Positions 23,902-34,352 of a DNA stretch of 64,000 nucleotides are shown one piece after another. The notes beneath the pieces were generated by a model, which was not told the DNA's origin, did no database searches, and saw only the letters and a program-made list of their open reading frames with translations. Origin of the DNA: Chamaecyparis obtusa (Eukaryota > Streptophyta > Pinopsida > Cupressales > Cupressaceae); assembly GCA_027943335.1 (NCBI GenBank), contig BSBK01006346.1, positions 380,001 through 444,000 of the forward strand, given 5' to 3'. Made by a program: the position numbers and the translations under genes. Every line of letters starts with the position of its first letter. The first letter of the stretch is position 1.

Positions 23902-24960
23902 ATGGTTGGGAGAGGAAGAGGAAGAGGAACAGGAGGTGTCATGCCGATGCAAAGATTGATGTTGGATATATAGAGGCAAATTGAATGACTCAGTGAATGA
24001 ATAGATAATCAAGGAATACAAAGAGGGAATGAATCCGACGAAGAGGGAAACTGAAGAGCTGCTGGCCAAAATAAAGAAAATATAGAAGAAAGGCTGGAAG
24101 AAATGAGCTATGAAGATAGAGTTCTCAGGGCTTTAGAAGGAAGAAGTGAAGCAATCAAGATTGATGTTTCAGACTATGTTGGTAGTCTTAAGCCATAAGA
24201 ATTAATAGACTGGCTAAACGAGATGGGGAAATTTTTTGAATGGAAGCCCATGACAGTATAAAAGAAGATGAAGTTTGCATGCAAAAAATTAAAAGGACAT
24301 GCAATGATATGGTGGGGTCACCTCCAAAAGGAACGAACTAGAAAGGAAAAGGAAAAGATTAAGACATGGAGCAAGATGGAGAAAAATCTCAAAGAAAAAT
24401 TCTTACCCATGGATTATTCACAAACCCTCTTTCGCAGGTTCCAAAATTTGAAGCAGAACTTGTCTTCAGTGCAAGACAATACAAATGAATTCTATAAGCT
24501 ATCCATGCGCATAGAGCATCAAGAAAATAATGAGCAGATGACTGCTAGATATATGAATGGCCTAAAATTCTCCATCTAAGATGAATTGAGCATGCATCGT
24601 GTTAACAATATGGAGGAAGCCTACCAATTAGCTCTAAAGGCTAAAGAAAAGAAGAATAGGTAATATATCTAGAGGAATAGAGGTGGTCGAAGGGGTACCT
24701 CAACTCCATTTTGGGGAGGTTCTAATAATGGTTGGGGAGAGTCTTTTCAAGGATTTGAAAAAAATATAGACACTAGGCAAGATCCTCCAAATCAAGAAAG
24801 AGGAAGGGGGTTTTAGAGAGGACAAGGCTACAAAAGTGGAAGAGGCTGGGAAAACCAGAGAAGGCCTTTCACTTGTTTTAGGTGTGGAGAAGAACACAAA
24901 GCCTTTGAATGCTCAAATTATAACATGCTAGAAAGAAATCAAGGAGGATAGCCTAGAGTG
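23902..24960 (+). pseudogene. Gag of element A (broken)
   Basis: ATG at 23902 lies eight bases after the primer site and opens with an Arg/Gly-rich start. The frame crosses several stops (about 23971, 24001, 24051, 24199, 24259, 24579 and 24661). The retrotransposon gag core is at about 24268-24600, with KLKGHAMIWWGHLQ and a helical tail. A zinc knuckle follows at about 24873-24912 (CFRCGEEHKAFEC), one residue short of the usual spacing. The protein would form the particle shell. Confidence 0.7.
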
Positions 24961-25017
24961 AACCTGGTTCAGCTAGAATTTATAGCAGCAAGACTATAAC
25001 AAGAAGTCCTACTAGAC

Positions 25018-25587
25018 GTGGGAGAAACTCTCATGATGAGGAGATCAATGATCATTCTAGAGAAGGAAGAAGTCCCTATAAAGAACTTTGATGATTCGTG
25101 GCTTCGAACCAACATCTTTAGAACTAGATGCACTTCAGGTGGAAAGGTATGCCAAGTTATTATTGATGGGGGTAGTTGTGAGAATATGGTAGCTAAGGAA
25201 ATGGTAGAGAAATTAAATCTGCAATGTGAGAAACATCCTCATCCTTACCGTATTGCATGGTTTAAGAAAGGAAATGAGGTTACTATTGATAAAAGATGTT
25301 TGGTTAGGTTTACTATAGGAAAAATCTATAAGGATGAGATATGGTGTGATGTTATTCCTATGGATGCTTGTCATATTTTGTTGGGAAGGCCATGGCAGTA
25401 TGATAGGAAGATCATGCATGATGGAGAGAAAAATACATATACCTTTTGGAAGGATGGCTCTAAAGTGACTCTCCTACCACTTAAGAATGAAAGGAAGAAT
25501 GAGACCATGTTTTCTGCAAAGGATGTTGTGAAAGAAATGAAGGTGATAGGTTACTGCTATGCATTGGACATGGAGGATGTGTACTAA
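25018..25587 (+). pseudogene. Aspartic protease region of element A
   Basis: This 189-codon open stretch shares the gag frame. The active-site motif is IIDGGSCENMVAKEMV at about 25161-25208, with DGGS for the usual D(S/T)G, a known Gypsy variant. CHILLGRPWQYDRK near 25372 is the conserved C-terminal block. It ends at TAATAG at 25585-25590. The segment that normally joins protease to RT is missing just after this point. Confidence 0.75.
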
Positions 25588-25590
25588 TAG

Positions 25591-26660
25591 TAGAGAAATT
25601 AATAAGATTACTATCAAGTATCAGTTCCCTATTCCTTGTATAGAGGATATGATGGATGAAATGTCAGGGGCCAAATACTTCAGCAAGATTGATATACGAA
25701 GTGGATACCACCAGATTTGAATACGTGAAGGAGATGAGTGGAAGACAACTTTTAAGACTAGGTATGGCTTGTATGAATGGATGGTTATGCCATTTGGGCT
25801 TTCTAATGCACCAAGTACATTCATGATATTGATGAATACAATTTTACGATCCTACATTGGTAAGTTTGTTGTAGTTTATTTTGATGATATCCTAATTTAT
25901 AGCCAAAACAAAGGAGAACACCTAAAACACTTGAGGGTCATCCTAAGTGTACTGAGGAAAGAGAAGCTCTGTGCAAATTTAAAGAAGTGTAGATTCATGC
26001 AAAATAATTTGAATTTTATGGGCTTTCTCATTTCTGAAGATGGTGTTCAGATGGACCCATAAAAGGTCAAGGCAATCCTAGAATGGCCTAGTCCATCTAT
26101 CATAACATGGGTAAGGAGTTTTCATGGATTAGAAACCTTCTATAGAAAGTTTATTTGAAATTTCAACAGTATTGTAGCACCCATAACAAATTGTATGAAA
26201 GGAAGGGAATTCACATAGACAACAAATGTTGAAGAGAGTTTCAAGTTCTTGAAGAAAAAGGTAATTGAAGCTCCTATATTGGCACTTCCAAATTTTGATA
26301 AAGTATTTGAAGTAGAGTGTGATGCTTCCCATGTTGAAATAGGTGATGTTCTTAGCTAGGTAGGTAAACCAATAGCCTTTTTCAGTGAAAAGTTAAATGA
26401 TGTGAGGAAGAACTGTTCTACCTATGATTTAGAATTTTATGCTATTGTTCAAGCCTTAAGGAATTGGAGGCATTATTTGGTCCCACAAGAATTATTATTG
26501 TTTACAGATCATTTGGCCTTGAAATATGTGAACACACAAAATAAATTGAATAGTAGGCATGTTAAATGGGCGTCTTTCTTGCAAGGGTATAATTTTGTTT
26601 TGAAGCATAAGTCTGGAAAGCAGAATCAGGTTGTTGATGCCCTAAGTTGGCATGTTACAC
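25591..26660 (+). pseudogene. RT and RNase H of element A (truncated at the N-terminus)
   Basis: The sequence starts abruptly at [15 protein letters not shown], a block that lies well inside RT in intact elements, and the frame differs from the protease. I infer a deletion of several hundred bases. RT motifs are [12 protein letters not shown] and the catalytic [12 protein letters not shown] (about 25876-25910). RNase H starts near 26290 with [17 protein letters not shown] and has FYAIVQALRNWRHYL and FTDHLALKYV. Stops at 25718 (CGA to TGA), 26060, 26156, 26216 and 26357 break it. Confidence 0.8.
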
Positions 26661-26689
26661 TAATAACTACAATGGAAACAAAGGTAATT

Positions 26690-27638
26690 GGTTTTGATTC
26701 CATTAAAGTTTTTTATGAGGCTGATGATGATTTTTGGAAAATTATAGAGAAGATTAAAGAGCCAACAACTAGTCTTTCAGATCACATGAGAGGAGAATAC
26801 TTTCTCCAGGATGGTTACCTCTTTAGAGGAAAACAACTTTGTATATCGGTTGGTTCCATGAGGGAAAATATTATCTGAGAATTTCATAGTAGTGGTTTGG
26901 ATGGTCACTTTGGGAAGGACAAGATGATAGCCGTGGTTGAAGGTAAATACTATTGGCCGAAACTGAAAAGGGACATTACCAAGTATGTGGCAAGATGCAG
27001 AATCTGTCAAGTGGCTAAGGGTCACTCCCAAAACATAGGCTTGTATACACCTCTACCTGTACCCATTGAACCATGGATAGATGCGAGTATGGATTTTGTA
27101 TTGGGGCTTCACCACACCCAATGAGGTACATATTCTATTTTCGTAGTTGTTGATAGATTCTCTAAAATGGGTCATTTTATTGCTTGTAAAAAAACTAGTG
27201 ATGCCACAAGGATAGCCAACTTATTTTTCTCAAAAGTTGTTAGACTCCACGACATTCCAAAGACTATCACATCTGATAGGGATACTAAATTTTTTAGTCA
27301 TTTATGGAGGACCTTATGGAACAAGATGGGAACACAGTTGCAGTTTAGCATTGCCTATCATCCCCAAACCAATGGGCAAACTAAGGTGGTTAATCAAAGT
27401 TTGGGAAACCTGTTACAGTGCGTTGTTGGTGAAAATCCCAAGCAGTGGGACTTGGCATTGCCTCAAGAAGATTTTGCTTACAATAGTTCTCTCAACAGAT
27501 CAACTGGAAAATCTCCTTTTCAGATTGTATATGGTAAGAATCCTCAGGGTGTTTTGGACCTTGTACAACTTCCTGTGCAAGATATAATTAGTGATGATGG
27601 TGAAGCATTTGTTGACCATTCTCAAATTGATCAAGGTT
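26690..27638 (+). pseudogene. Integrase of element A (C-terminus deleted)
   Basis: HHCC residues are at about 26882-27015 (H and H near FHSSGLDGHFG; C and C in CRICQ). Core motifs are DASMDFVLGL (about 27080), TSDRDTKFFSHLW (about 27270) and HPQTNGQTKVVNQSL (about 27360). The expected catalytic Glu of NGQTE is Lys here. Stops at 26876 and 27121 fit CGA to TGA. The reading frame runs straight into the 3' LTR near 27638, so the C-terminal domain, any chromodomain and the polypurine tract are gone. Confidence 0.8.
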
Positions 27639-28060
27639 CATTTTAGCACATTTTTGAGAGCTGGAAGTTTCATTTAGGGCTCCAAAATTAGCTTTTAATG
27701 TTTTTTTTCTAGTTTTTTTGAAATTTTTGTTTTGTAATAAATCTGAAATTATGTTTCTAATCTCAGATATTAGTTGGCAATTCATTCTAACTTAGTCGAG
27801 GGCATGTTTAGGCAAAAAATCAGCTTTTTAGGTGTTGTTTTGGAAATTACCAAAAATGGTAAAAACATTTTTTGTGAAAAATTGCCAAAAAGGGTAATTT
27901 TTAGTTTTCTTGTTTTTTGGGGTTTTTCGGTTATTTAGGAGTTTGCAGAGAATTGTAGAAGTAGTCAGTGATGAATGGAAAATATTGAAGGTTCGAAAAT
28001 CTATGTTTATTTGTCTTGTAATTGAGTTTTGTTATTAACTGAGAGTTGTGTGCTACATCA
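27639..28060 (+). repeat. 3' LTR of element A, 5'-truncated
   Basis: It aligns with 23458-23881 but lacks the first 120-130 bases of the LTR. It ends GTGCTACATCA and is followed by TTTTA at 28061-28065, the matching target-site duplication. Confidence 0.85.
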
Positions 28061-28065
28061 TTTTA

Positions 28066-29542
28066 GGGCTTGGGGGCATTTGATGTATTTGTGATAAAAT
28101 GTGGTGGGTTGATAAATTTAAGGCTCTTAGAAGGAAAGTTGTTTATCCTTTCTCTTTTTTCTGAGAATGTGTTTTGGAAAATACCCAAGTGCAATATTGG
28201 ATTTGTTGTTTTCCTTTACACTTTATTCTAAAAATGTGTTTTGGGAAATACCCAATTGGAATATTGGCTTTTGGAGCTTTTCTATGTATCTATAATACAA
28301 TAGGGTCCTCAAAGATTTTAACCTTAACTTTTCTAAGGGTTTTCTGAAAACCCGTCTCAAAATTTGATGTCCTCGGACTTGCCTAAAAATGTGCATGTGT
28401 TGGCCTTAGAGGAATTGTTGTATATATCAATATAGTTAGATATTTTAAGGCATGTTGAAAGGCCAAAATGCTAGATATTTAATCTAAAATTTGAGGTTTT
28501 TAGTAAAAATGTAAAGTTTTAGTTGATACAATTAGGTGCTCTGATATGTGAAAGGTTGAAATGAGTGATTTTTCTTTCATATATGTTTTAACTCCATTGA
28601 AGCCTCTATCACCTCTTGTCAAGGAAAAAACATTCTGGTGTGAATAGTGGAATTTTTTTCTCAAAAATCTTGTTGGCTCCTAGTATGCTCTTCCTTTTTT
28701 TTCGACTCAGTCGCTTAGAGTACCCAAAAATGAGTTTAGTTTTCTATTTATGATCGACATGCCTTTTGTTATGATGCAGGTAATCAATAGGAATTCAAAT
28801 TGTTTTATGTCAAAGGTACCCTTGGTGATGTAGTTCTTTACTATGAGAACTATAGGCTAGCCTAAACATTTTTTTAAATGGCGCTTTCCCTTAAGGTTTT
28901 ATGCTTATGCTCTAATTTTAGGTGGAGGGATTTTGTTTAGTTAATGATAATGGCTGCCTCGAATTCAAAAATCTACAGCGTTTGTTTTTCTCACAATTCC
29001 CTACATTTTGAAATCTCATTGCAGTATGCTTAAAATGCCCTTTATGCCTCTGCATTTAGAACCTCATGTCACAGTTGAAATACATACACTGCAAGTTGAA
29101 GAATCTATTTAATGAAATTGATTGAATCTGAAAAAATAATATGTAAGAAGATTAAATAAATTTTTTACATAGAGTCAAGATTTGTTCAACCTCTATAGAG
29201 GATACAAACAAAGTTCTGAATCCTACATTACAATTGAAATATGTACACTCAAAGTTAATGAATTTGTATGAAGAAACTACCAGAAATTTAAAAAATAATT
29301 TGTTAGAAGATTTTTGTATACAAAATTAGTCTTTTTTCCCACCATCATAAACAAAGCATCGAGGTTTCAAATCAGAAAGATGAGCCTCGGGTGTTCAAAT
29401 CTCACCTTGTTTCTCTCTCTTTTTATTTGCCCAAAATTGTAGATTTTCTATTGTTGTAGTACATGAAAATTATATTCTAAATTTCCTCAACATTATCATA
29501 AACTATAATAGGATTTTTTTTAAAAAAAGCCAGAGGACTCAC
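28066..29542. other. AT-rich intergenic DNA with faint tandem repeats
   Basis: No gene is supported. Two pairs of degenerate direct repeats are visible. One is at 28164 and 28234, sharing AATGTGTTTTGG and AATATTGG with a 70 bp offset. The other is at about 29061 and 29219, sharing CAATTGAAATA-like text with a period of about 158. This is the right half of the locus interrupted by element A. Confidence 0.5.
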
Positions 29543-29665
29543 TTCATCTTTGAGCATGTGCAACAACGTAGTCTTCTGGACATTGTCCAGTCCTAGAAAT
29601 AAAATATTTGCCTCTTTCAGCCAAATGACCATAGAAGCCAGAATGCCATAAAACCAATCCAACAT
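29543..29665 (-). pseudogene. SAR1 GTPase exon relic
   Basis: On the minus strand 41 codons from ATG at 29665 read as the N-terminus of SAR1, the small GTPase that drives COPII coat assembly at the [24 protein letters not shown] and [11 protein letters not shown] match the family closely. The exon ends at KDE followed by GTGAGT, a good splice donor, as expected for a genomic (not retroposed) copy. The P-loop GLDNAGKTT is GLDNVQKTT here, which removes the essential Gly. I found no further exons. This is a fragment or pseudogene. Confidence 0.75.
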
Positions 29666-29834
29666 AAATATTATTTCAAGATATTAGAATTTTCTAACCC
29701 TAAAACTCAAAATTCTTAGGAATACCCAAATGGGAAATCTTATTGGAATCAATATTTATGGCAATAAATTTTCTAGATATTAGAATTTTCTAACCTTAAA
29801 GCTCCAAATTTCAAATTGTGCATACACAAACCTT

Positions 29835-30300
29835 GAAGTCTTTGCAACAGCTTTGAAACTTTATGCAAACATATTGGGCAGATGCCAAGTTAGATACAAC
29901 AACCTTCTGCTAGCGTCTTCTCTATTTCTACTTGGCAAATAAACATATATGTATGAAAAATGTAGAAGCACAACCATTATTGGCGAATATGCACAAAATA
30001 AATTTGTCAAAAGGGGCTTTAAAATTACTCAAGCAAGTACTAATGGCAAGCTTAAATCCACATTTTATAACCCTTGTCAGCATTCTATCTATGAGTGAGA
30101 AGCCAAGAAATAAAGTACAGGCATCGAGTGGCAAGATTTTATTAAAGAAAATGGTTTGATCTGCTCTGTAGAAATATATGCAGGATGTGGAATCACAGGC
30201 ATGTACATGAACAATTGATGGTGGTTATTTAGACAGAATGCCACAAAGTTCTGTAATCTCATGGAATGCAATGTTCCAAAGAGTGACACAAGTAGTAATT
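29835..30300 (+). pseudogene. PPR protein pseudogene fragment
   Basis: The text of an organelle RNA-binding pentatricopeptide repeat protein can be read in pieces. NLEVFATALKLYANIL lies near 29830. GEYAQNKFVK near 29980 passes by a frame change into GALKLLKQVLMASLNPHFIT (30020-30080). DRMPQSSVISWNAMF starts at 30232, a near-perfect PLS-class repeat motif. Stops and frameshifts separate the pieces, and neither start nor C-terminal domain is visible. A related decayed PPR lies on the other strand at 50985-51545. Confidence 0.7.
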
Positions 30301-30479
30301 CAGACTTTGGTTACAAGATAGATTCAAGCACATTTTTCTCTCCACATAATAGTTTGAATGCAAAATGTAGAAGTTGTGAGAAGGTAGGTGAAGTATCCTG
30401 TAGGATGCCACACATCACACCCACAATCCACATGCTAGCAAAGGCTTGGACAAATTCTTAGAATATGGGAAATTCTATA

Positions 30480-32364
30480 TTTAGAAAGGCAATACGCGTA
30501 GATATCATAATATGAAAGCAGTGTTTTCCTAGTATTAAAATATTTGAACAAATTATTTATAAACAATTTAAAACTTGAATAAGATCTATTTAAATTTTTA
30601 AAATTTAAAAATAGAAGGCATTGTTCTCACAATTACAAAGTGCAATAGCATAATGTTAAAATAAAATCAAGTTTAACCTTTGTGAGAATATATCTAAATT
30701 AGAAATTATAATAGGTTTGTATGTCTATTGATTCATCCACAACTTAAAACTTCAAGCATATTGTTCATGGATAGCTCAAATACAAAGATCTTGATCATCA
30801 ATGCTATTTAGCGTTTTTGGATGATGAGTTTCTAGTTGTTGGAAAAAAGAATTTATGTCATTAGTTTCTTTCAAAATTTAATTATGTTTTTAATAATTTT
30901 AGTGTTTTAAGTACTATATTTATGTTTGATTATGGAGCGTTGTTACTAATAGTCTTCATGAATTAATAAATGCTTACGAGACAACTCTACATTCAAAGTA
31001 GATGGAAATAAAATGGTGCCTGAATTAAATCACAAAACATTACTTCATTTTATCTTATAATAAAAGTTCAAAGTTACAATAAAATTATTTTTTATTTTAT
31101 AATGTGATTTTAATTTGTTTTATTTTATAAATTATTTAAAAAAGGATAATAGAAATATTTTTGCTTTATAATGTGATTTAGTTTGATAAACAATAGAATG
31201 AAGATTTATTTGAATCTAAAAATATTTTGTTATTATCCTCTCATATTGTTCCAATAAAAAATATGAAGATTTAATTTTATAAAATAGTCATGAAATGATA
31301 ATATTATTTTATTTTATAAGAAAAACGAGAAGAGCACATAAATGATAAAAAAATATATTTTAATGTTGTAATATAATTTCTTATTTATTTTATTGTTATT
31401 GATTCTAATTTCTTTATCAAATCTAAACTATGTGAATATCAAGACTAATATAATCTAGTGTTAAAATCTAGTGTTAAAGAATGAATCCAACAAGTGCCAC
31501 GTAATGGTTAGTACTTGCCTCTAGCATATTGTAGTATAATTAAATATTAAATATAATTATAATTTTAATATAATATTATATAAATTGATTTATTGAAAAA
31601 AGAGAAAATTAAATTAAAAAGAAAGAATTAATAATACATATTATAATTTACAAATTTACATTAAATATATTGGTTGAGTATTATATAAATTTTATTTTAT
31701 TTTTATATAATGTAAACTATTACATATATTTTAAAAATATTATTATATTATGAGAGCATATTTTATATTAAATATATTAAATATTAAATATATTATTTAT
31801 TATTTAATTCTATTTAGTGTATTGTTATTGGAGTAAACTAAAATTGAGCAAAATTTTGGTAACAATATTGAGTGATAAGAAGTGCGAATAATGAAATATG
31901 GCTTTGAAAGTGTAAAATGAATTTTTACTTTCTATAATTTTCGTGTATAAGACTCAAACCTATTAAGCCAATCAAATGATCAATAAATAATTTTTACAAT
32001 TTATAAAGTTAAAAATATTTCATTTACACTATAGAAAAATAGAATTTGTAACAAAATTAAAAATATGGTAAATTATGATTGGTTCAAACAACTTATTTTA
32101 ATAACTAGTTAAAGGAGGAAATCCAAAAATCATTACAATAGTACATAGCCTATCAACAAGTACTACTAGCCTATCGACAAATACTAATAAGACCTAAAAT
32201 AAAAAATATCTTCCATTTATAAAGTTAAAATCTTTGCAATTTTAGAACTCAATCAAATATAAATGTTGACTTCTAAAGGGCATTGCATTTTGAAATTAGA
32301 TCCTATAGGGCATTACATTTGATAGAGAAAGTTTGGAACAACCAGGGGAGGAAGCGTACTATTG
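30480..32364. other. Very AT-rich intergenic DNA
   Basis: I see no gene. From 30880 to 32100 the sequence is almost all A and T, with many ATTAAATAT-like stretches. Such DNA could be a matrix-attachment region or decayed repeat. No boundaries are visible. Confidence 0.5.
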
Positions 32365-33945
32365 TTTCATAGTTTTTTAAAAAAGCCTTTGACACTGTGC
32401 CTAGAGACAAATTGTGGAACATAATGGAAGAATTAGGCATTCTAGATGTGTATAGAGCACTGTTCATAGACTGTATGAGAGAGTTAGAGCCAAAATCAGA
32501 ACCAAAGAGTGAATGTCAGAGTGTTTCGACAATGACATTGGTGTGAAGCAGGGTTGTCCCCTATCCCCCATTCTATTTGGTTTATACATTGACAAATTAG
32601 AAACTTGGTTAAACAAAATTGAGGGAGAAGGGGCTAGCTGGTGGGGTATGTGGTGAAGCTTCTTTTGTATGTTGATGATCTTATTTTGATATAAAAAATG
32701 GAGCAGGGTTTGAGAGATCACTTAGAGGCTTTGGAACACTTCTGTCAGGAAGTAGGGATGTAGGTGAATATCACTAAAACTAAAATCATGATTTTTTCTT
32801 TGAAAAGGAAGGAAAAACACACTACTTTCCTTTTCAAAGGCAGCTCGTTGGAGATCGTGAAAGAGTACAAGTACTTGGGGATTGACTTCCATCATAGGCT
32901 CAGCTGGAAGACTTGTAAGATAAAAAGGATACAAGGGGATGGAAGACGTCTTATCTACTGCAGAACAAATGCAGAAATACCGAGCTTTGGGACTGGAAAA
33001 CCAAGAAAACTCTCTTTGGTTTGCTGGTCACGCCAGTTGTTCTTTACAAATGTGAAGTTTGGGGGGCAACATGACAATTTGTGGGTGGAGACAGATATAG
33101 AGAATCCAGAAGCATTTAATTACTAGCGATTTCAAAGTCAAGTCTTATGTGCCCTATAAAATTCTATTAGCGGAGGTGGGTAGTTTTTCGATAGAGGCAA
33201 CAACAACAACTCGGTTATTAAGTTAGTTAAAGAAAACTGAAAGTATGGATAACCAACGTTGGCCCAAAATTGTGATGGAGGAATTAGTCTGTAGAAAGAA
33301 AACTTGGATGAAACAAAACATAAAATGGTTGAGTAGGTGGAACATTAAGTTCCAAGATTGTCCTAATACCAATGTGGAAATAAGCAAGTTTGTCTTAGGT
33401 AAATTTCAGACTGCCATGTGGACTAATCACATGGGATGGAAAAAGGAGCACTATATTAAGATGTTCAACCCTAGCTGGGAACATGATGATAAAGCTTACC
33501 TGAGGGCAGCTATTAAGGGTAAAGCTAGGATATTATTGGCTCAGTTAAGGACAGGTTCACATAATCTCAGATGTGAGACTGGTAGATGGAAAAGGCCCAA
33601 AGAGGAATGGGAAGAGAGGACTTGTAGGTTTTGTAAGATGGGAGCGAGAGGACTTGCAGGTTTTGCAAGACGGGGGCGATTGAGACTAAATGACACTTTC
33701 TCATTGATTGCACAACATATGATGACATCCGAGCACAATACACTAACATATCAAAGGCCGACGACATGCAAAGTTTATTTGAGGTGGATAGGGTCAATCA
33801 GACTGCCAGTTTGATTGTTAAAATCCACAATAGGATAGCGGACATGGAAAAGAAGATGGATTTAACTTAGGGCTATGTTCTGTGGTCCCTTAGGCCGTTT
33901 GGTCTCGTGGACATTAGTAAAACTCTTCATTCATTCATTCAAATA
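32365..33945 (+). mobile_element. Decayed non-LTR retrotransposon (LINE) fragment
   Basis: The 5' end is truncated. KAFDTVPRDKLWNIMEEL at about 32380 is an RT motif of non-LTR elements; GVKQGCPLSP-like text follows in broken frames near 32540. The RT end is at 32764-33126 (MNITKTKIMIFS, VKEYKYLGIDF). A C-terminal region at 33245-33814 has a Cys motif (CRFCK). The sequence ends with CTTCATTCATTCATTC at 33925-33940, a short microsatellite tail rather than poly-A. Many stops make it inactive. The clade is uncertain; the tail would suit an RTE-like element. Confidence 0.75.
33614..33677 (+). repeat. 32 bp tandem duplication in the LINE Cys motif
   Basis: GAGAGGACTTGTAGGTTTTG at 33614 recurs as GAGAGGACTTGCAGGTTTTG at 33646, each unit 32 bp. 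It duplicates the region that encodes the RTCRFCK Cys motif and shifts the frame. Confidence 0.85.
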
Positions 33946-34352
33946 GCAGGTCAACCTTCTCTACATGGCAACACAAAAACTATGCTAACTACATGTTTAG
34001 CTGAGTTTGAGTTTTGAATAAATTGCTAACCACAATCTTTTTCACCATATCTTATTCCAAAACCATTACCCTATACATAGGAACTTTGACACTTGCGTCC
34101 CTTGTTTAAATTAAGGATACAGAAATCACAAACCTATGATTCGTAGGGTAAAACAAAATTCTGACCGGTAAAATTAAATTTAAAACAAAAGAAATTTTAA
34201 ACAGTATTACTTTGGCGCATTTCCGTGTTTCTTGCAGTTCTCAAGTTTTTCGAGGGTTTGAATTTACATCTGAATCTGTTTCTGGAGATATTCAGTTCGA
34301 CTCCGTCCACGACATCGTTCACTGTACGACTAAGTTTATTCAAAATTACAGT
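33946..34352 (+). promoter_or_regulatory. Putative promoter and 5' UTR of the TXND9 gene
   Basis: About 400 bases separate the LINE tail from the start codon. No ATG opens a competing long frame. The stretch at 34130-34205 is A-rich and could hold core promoter elements, but I cannot identify a sure TATA box. Position is the only support. Confidence 0.35.

Larger units (their letters stand above)
1842..28060 (+). mobile_element. Element A: Gypsy LTR retrotransposon, outermost of a four-level nest
   Basis: The element runs from TGATGCAG at 1842 to TACATCA at 28060 and is flanked by TTTTA duplications. Its 5' LTR is split by element B (1951-23436). Its own internal region is 23882-27638 and encodes gag, protease, RT, RNase H and integrase in the order of Ty3/Gypsy elements. 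The reading frame is full of stops. A deletion removed the end of the protease-RT linker together with the RT start. A second deletion removed the integrase C-terminus, the polypurine tract and the first part of the 3' LTR. It is a dead, old copy. RT and integrase residues look chromovirus-like, but the region where a chromodomain would be is lost, so the lineage stays open. Confidence 0.85.

Noticed and set aside
34212..34352. In-frame upstream extension of TXND9 exon 1
   Set aside because: The upstream start is TTG, and the family start MDP is at 34353; the extension has no homology.
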